Shown: in pieces, positions 59,673-64,000 of the stretch | Layout of the letters: the number at the start of each line of letters is the position of its first letter | How positions within the stretch are numbered: the first letter of the stretch is position 1 | DNA from: Rhabditophanes sp. KR3021 | Taxonomy: Eukaryota; Nematoda; Chromadorea; Rhabditida; Alloionematidae | Direction: 5' to 3' | Assembly: GCA_963281155.1 (NCBI GenBank) | Contig: CAUJLY010000004.1 | Span: 186,001-250,000 of the forward strand | Length of the DNA stretch: 64,000 bases | The notes under the pieces: model-generated | Databases searched by the model: none | What the model was told of the DNA's origin: nothing | Seen by the model: only the letters and a program-made list of their open reading frames with translations | Position numbers and translations under genes: made by a program

Positions 59673-60454
59673 TTTTCTTAACATACAAAGGATCAAAAGG
59701 ACATTCAGAAGATAGCATATTATTTTGTTCAATTTAAGGAATTGACAATTTTTTACTTCCTCAGTATCTAGATAAAAATTAAATAGTAACACGATTTGCT
59801 TCTTAGATGACGCTTTCTTCACCACAATATCAATTGATGATAACTGACAATATGTCTTCCTGGATATAAGAGTATGGCAGTTGGGTCGTTTTGTTTCTCT
59901 TGAATAATGTTCAAAATGATAATTTAAAATATAAAAAGCATCTAAAAATTAAATTAGATGTATGAAATATGTATATTTTAGGTTGACTGCTACTGAAATG
60001 GACTGTCTATAAAAAAACAAAGCTATTAAAAAAGGATGTAAAGAAAAATATTATTTTTCTAAAAATAAAGGGTGGTTTTAGGCGAATGATAAGCGCACTT
60101 TAATTAATGCTGACAATGATAATTTCGGTGGGTATAAGTAAACATATACACAACAACTAACTAAATTTAAGTAAACTTAAGCAAAATATTATTTGAAAAG
60201 AAATAATTGTACATAAAAAATAGATTCGTGTAATTTAAATTTGCAATATGTTTGTGAATATAGATTGAATGCATGTTCGGTATAAATTCATGTTGGTATT
60301 ATTTATTAATATATTTAGTGGGCAATAACAAAAAGTGTGTAATAAACTTGGAGTAAGATTGAAGTGCATTTTGGTATGAATATCATTTTGTTGAAATGTC
60401 CAAAATGATAAAAAAATGTATGAAACGGCCTGGGTAAATTATTCAGAAAAATTC

Positions 60455-60582
60455 TGTATTATTGAAGTGATATCCCGTATTATTGAAGCGATATCCCGTA
60501 TTATTCGAGTAATATCAGTATTATTCAAGTAATATCAGTATTATTCAAGTAATATTCAGTATTATTTAAGCAAAATTCAGTA
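60455..60582 (+). repeat. Minisatellite, about six copies of a 20-21-bp unit
   Basis: The unit is roughly GTATTATTGAAGTGATATCC, drifting to GTATTATTCAAGTAATATCA and ending GTATTATTTAAGCAAAATTC. The gradual change along the array suggests stepwise local duplication. Confidence 0.85.
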
Positions 60583-61568
60583 TGCGGTAAAAAGTGTTAC
60601 CAACAAAGGTTACCAAGAAAAGGTTGTTTACATGAGCTATGAACACATCCATATTATGCTCAAGTTTAAAGCAATTGCACGCATTTCATTGAAATAGAGA
60701 ACTTCTTTTGAATGTATAAAATAATAATATACACTTCAAATACCAATACAAATGTGAGGATAGTAGAAGATATATGTGTTGTACCGAGGAAGCAAAATAA
60801 ATACACGCATAATTTGAAAGAATTGAAAAAAATAATAAGATTTATATTTATTTATGTTTTGTTAAAGCTGCATATATATTTTTTATGAGTGTTAATTGAT
60901 ATTTTAGACCATATAATATGATGGAACAATATACGATACAGCATTAACCATCCATATTCATAAAAAATAATGTAAACTCTTAAACACGACATAATAGACT
61001 TTCAAGATTGACAAAGTTGACAAAGCTTTGATGTAATGAGTTAAGTGATATTTTGTAATTAAACTTTAACTTGGGAGTTGGAGGCACATAAGAGACATAC
61101 TGCACAATTGGTTAATTTCTTCAAAAAAGAAGAAGTGATAAGAAGATATTGTGGGAAATTATTTGATTCAAGACATGAGAATAAAGGCGACTAAGAACCC
61201 CAAAATAGACATAGTATAACTTTCATATCTAATCATTGTTTGCATAAGTGAATTTATGAACATAAACATATAACGACACAAGACAAAAAAGAGATACTTT
61301 AAGAATAATCGTTGAATTTTTCTTCTTATCTTTTAGTGATATATTAGTGTGATAAGATGAGGTTTCTTTATATCTAGAAATGAGGACTAAAAATGTATCT
61401 ACTGTTTGTGCTGTTCTTTGTCCTACCAAAATAAGTTCATGATAATGGATAATTATAGTATTTCTTAAAAGATTAATTGCCGAGAAAGAGCATGTGAAAG
61501 ATGTGAATGGAATAGTGATAACTTATCAACTTTTATTATACATTTTTTCAATCACTATAGACTCTATG

Positions 61569-61630
61569 GAGAATCATTAGAATTATAAACTTTATCAAGA
61601 ATCATTAGAATTATAAACTTTTAGAATCAT
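61569..61630 (+). repeat. Two to three copies of a 29-bp tandem unit
   Basis: AGAATCATTAGAATTATAAA occurs twice exactly at 29-bp spacing, and a partial third copy follows (AGAATCATTTAG). Confidence 0.75.
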
Positions 61631-61662
61631 TTAGACCTATTGAGTCTTATTATTAGTTAACC

Positions 61663-61830
61663 GCTTGAATATAATTTTAATAGTAGACAGTTTGAATATA
61701 ATTTTAATAATAGTCACTTTGAATATAGTTTAAAAATAAACTGCATGAATATCATTTAATGATAAACTATTTGAATATCACTTAATAATAAACTATTTGA
61801 ATATCACTTAATAACAAACTATCTGAATAC
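61663..61830 (+). repeat. Minisatellite, about six copies of a 27-bp unit
   Basis: The unit runs from TTTGAATATAATTTTAATAA to TTTGAATATCACTTAATAAT. Neighbouring copies are most alike, and two adjacent copies near 61765-61820 are almost identical. Confidence 0.85.
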
Positions 61831-64000
61831 ACTTTGAGAATCATTTCATAATTCTGCCTTAATCACCCCTAATTTCATTAAACCCAAATGAGCCTCCACA
61901 TATCACAAGATAAACGTTATTCATGACAAATGCATGTACATAACCACAAGACAAAGTGTAACAAATGTATCCTATCTGACACTTATTTCCCATTTAACAC
62001 AAACAAACCATACTTAATATTAAATATACTTTTTGTAATATTAATTTCTTAAAAAATAATATAATAATGTGTATCTAGAGTTTAGAGGCAATTTTTTGGT
62101 GCTTACATGTAATATGGATAATAGAGTATTTAAATAATAGTACAATGTGGAGTTAAGTTTTGGATGTTAAAGATATTGGGAGGGTCTCTTTTATCAAAAT
62201 TGGACAAATTTTTGGTAATAGTAGTTGAATTTGTTTAAATTTTTAAGAAACTTTGTCTATCAATGTAATTAAAAAGATGAGAATTGATATGTAGTACTTC
62301 ACTTACAAATGGCTTTTTGTTTATAGACAATGATGAAGACTTACGTTTAATTGGCAAAAGTCATTTTCTTGAAGAAGCAAATTTTTAGATATACATCTTC
62401 TCACAAGGCACTTTAACCTTTACTGTACTTATATCTCTAAAACACAAATACAATTAATTTTGTAATGGATAGACATAACGACCCAAACTACACCATTTTA
62501 GACCATCTTACAACATTTCTTTGTTTTCTAAAGAAAAGTATAACGATTTTTTTAATTTTACAAATGCATGTACTGATGAATGGGGAACATAAAAAATTTA
62601 CTTATTTCCGACTTTCTATTCAGTGGAAAAAATCAAAAAGTTACATCTCAACTGAATATATGTAGGCATAAAGATAACAATTTCCATTTTTTTTATTTGA
62701 GAAAAATAAATTTATATTGTAAAAGTATACTTCGACGTAATATGTTTTTTTAAAAAATTAAATAAGAACCTCACCAACACAATTTATTTTTTAATCAAAC
62801 GTACAAGTGTTGTTTACCAGTATATATTATGACTAACACATTATTTTTAAGCCCAAACCTGGTTTCTTATCGTGGACCGTAACAAAACAATAAAAAAAAT
62901 TGACTCACGCACTAGCCATGAATTGGTGTTCTATGGAACAATTAGTCTAATAATTTTTTGTCTACAAACACAACTTAATCTCAACCATTTGTAGGTTGTT
63001 TCTGGATGGGGGCTCAAATTGGTTGTTGCCAACAAAAAATGTTATTTACAAGGATCTGTTAAGGTTATTGTAAAACATATGTTTAAAATTATCTAGAATC
63101 TCTTTTAAATGTCCAAATTAAATGAACCTCTTTTGTCTCACAAATAATGTACGTCTTTTTTTAATATTACCAAATTAATATCTCTCACCAACAATGCTAA
63201 TTAACAAAAGATACTTGATAAAAAATGATGAAAAACACATCTATCCCAAAAAACAACACACATCCTAATAATATAATATCAATGCCAACACAAAGAGTAA
63301 TTTACACAACAAAATAAAGTTAAATGAATAAAAATTAATTGCTAGGTAGGTACTTTCGAAAAAATGTTTTTATTAAACATTTCAGTACGCATCACATTAA
63401 TATTCATAAATATATGCAATTTTCATGAGAATAATATCAAACCAAATTATTTATTAATTCTGGTAACAAATATATTCAGCTTTTTTGTCCTGTCTGACAC
63501 CATTTATGGGTTAAAGTTTAATAATAATGTGGTGTTATTTTATTTATGACTTTTTAAAATACATAAATGATGGAATACTTAATATATAAATCAAGGCGCC
63601 AAAAATGAGGATAATAAATATGAACAAATCCAAAAAATATTGTCAAAACACATCGACAAATAAGTAGTTACATTTCAAATATCTTTACATTAAGTTCCTG
63701 TTGGCATAATATGTTTTTTCAAAAATCGACCTTTGCTATTCTTTTTTTAATGATACCTTTTTTATAGACAATTTAAATGACCTCCGGTTGTTGTGTTGGT
63801 GACGTGCTGGTTCAACGTTAGTTTGTACGCTTAATGTAGACACTTTGAGTCCTTCATAATCAAATAAAATATTTTCATCTTCTCACTTACTCTTCTAACC
63901 ATACAACAAAACTTGATAACAATTAACTTTCTTTACTAATTGAATTGTTATCATTTACTTATCAAAGGGATTAAGAGATTAGTCCAATTTTTGGTCCAAA

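Larger units (their letters stand above)
59673..64000. other. Gene-poor AT-rich end of window with minisatellites
   Basis: Two tandem arrays and a short duplicate are listed separately. Short ATG frames at 62465-62665 (66 codons) and 63364-63549 (61 codons, hydrophobic) have no supporting signals. No RNA gene was recognised. Confidence 0.4.

Noticed and set aside
60455..61830. CRISPR-like arrays
   Set aside because: The units are contiguous with no unique spacers and the context is eukaryotic. These are minisatellites.

Overview
This window looks like ordinary nuclear DNA from a small-genome animal, most probably a nematode. It is strongly AT-rich. Genes lie on both strands, and most introns are only 38-60 nt with GTAAGT-type donors and TTTTAG/TTTCAG acceptors. 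The gene content is metazoan: laminin gamma, HDAC3, PRC1, SLC26, ELOVL, MARCH, a cytosolic sulfotransferase and CLN7-like carriers. The globin at 56.9-58.4 kb is of the divergent, N-terminally extended kind typical of nematode glb families, which is the best lineage clue. I found no tRNA, rRNA, CRISPR array or bacterial/viral block.

Layout. 0-5 kb: a repeat-containing secreted protein gene (2418-3224), a decayed tandem copy upstream of it (about 166-1173), and a degraded antisense coding relic (3.5-4.5 kb). 4.7-11.5 kb: a complete 11-exon laminin gamma gene. 11.7-19.5 kb: four single-exon secreted-protein genes plus the spindle-midzone protein PRC1. 19.5-23 kb: two broken genes flank an intact fatty-acid elongase. 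23-27 kb: two tandem CLN7/MFSD8-like transporter genes. 28.3-30.8 kb: an SLC26 anion transporter with a homopolymer frameshift and a GC-AG intron. 32.7-42.6 kb: an F-box-like gene, NOP9-like ribosome-biogenesis gene, another relic, a newly assembled three-exon coiled-coil gene, a tiny secreted peptide gene and an RSL1D1-like L1-domain gene. 42.9-50.7 kb: MARCH E3 ligase and HDAC3 spaced closely enough to suggest an operon, a secreted Asn/Pro/Gln-rich protein, and a sulfotransferase. 50.7-64 kb: mostly gene-poor AT-rich DNA with minisatellites, apart from the globin.

Functional links. NOP9 and the L1-domain protein both point to nucleolar ribosome assembly. Laminin and the secreted repeat proteins are extracellular. 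HDAC3 (co-repressor) and MARCH (membrane ubiquitin ligase) may be co-transcribed. The rest look like unrelated neighbours.

Exon structures were assembled by hand from splice signals and reading-phase agreement. For multi-exon genes the phases close exactly unless stated. The most unusual items are the two secreted proteins built from internal repeats with no family I recognise, five decayed or frameshifted genes, a 164-bp dispersed repeat present twice at about 97% identity, and the extended globin. I see no convincing wholly new biological system.
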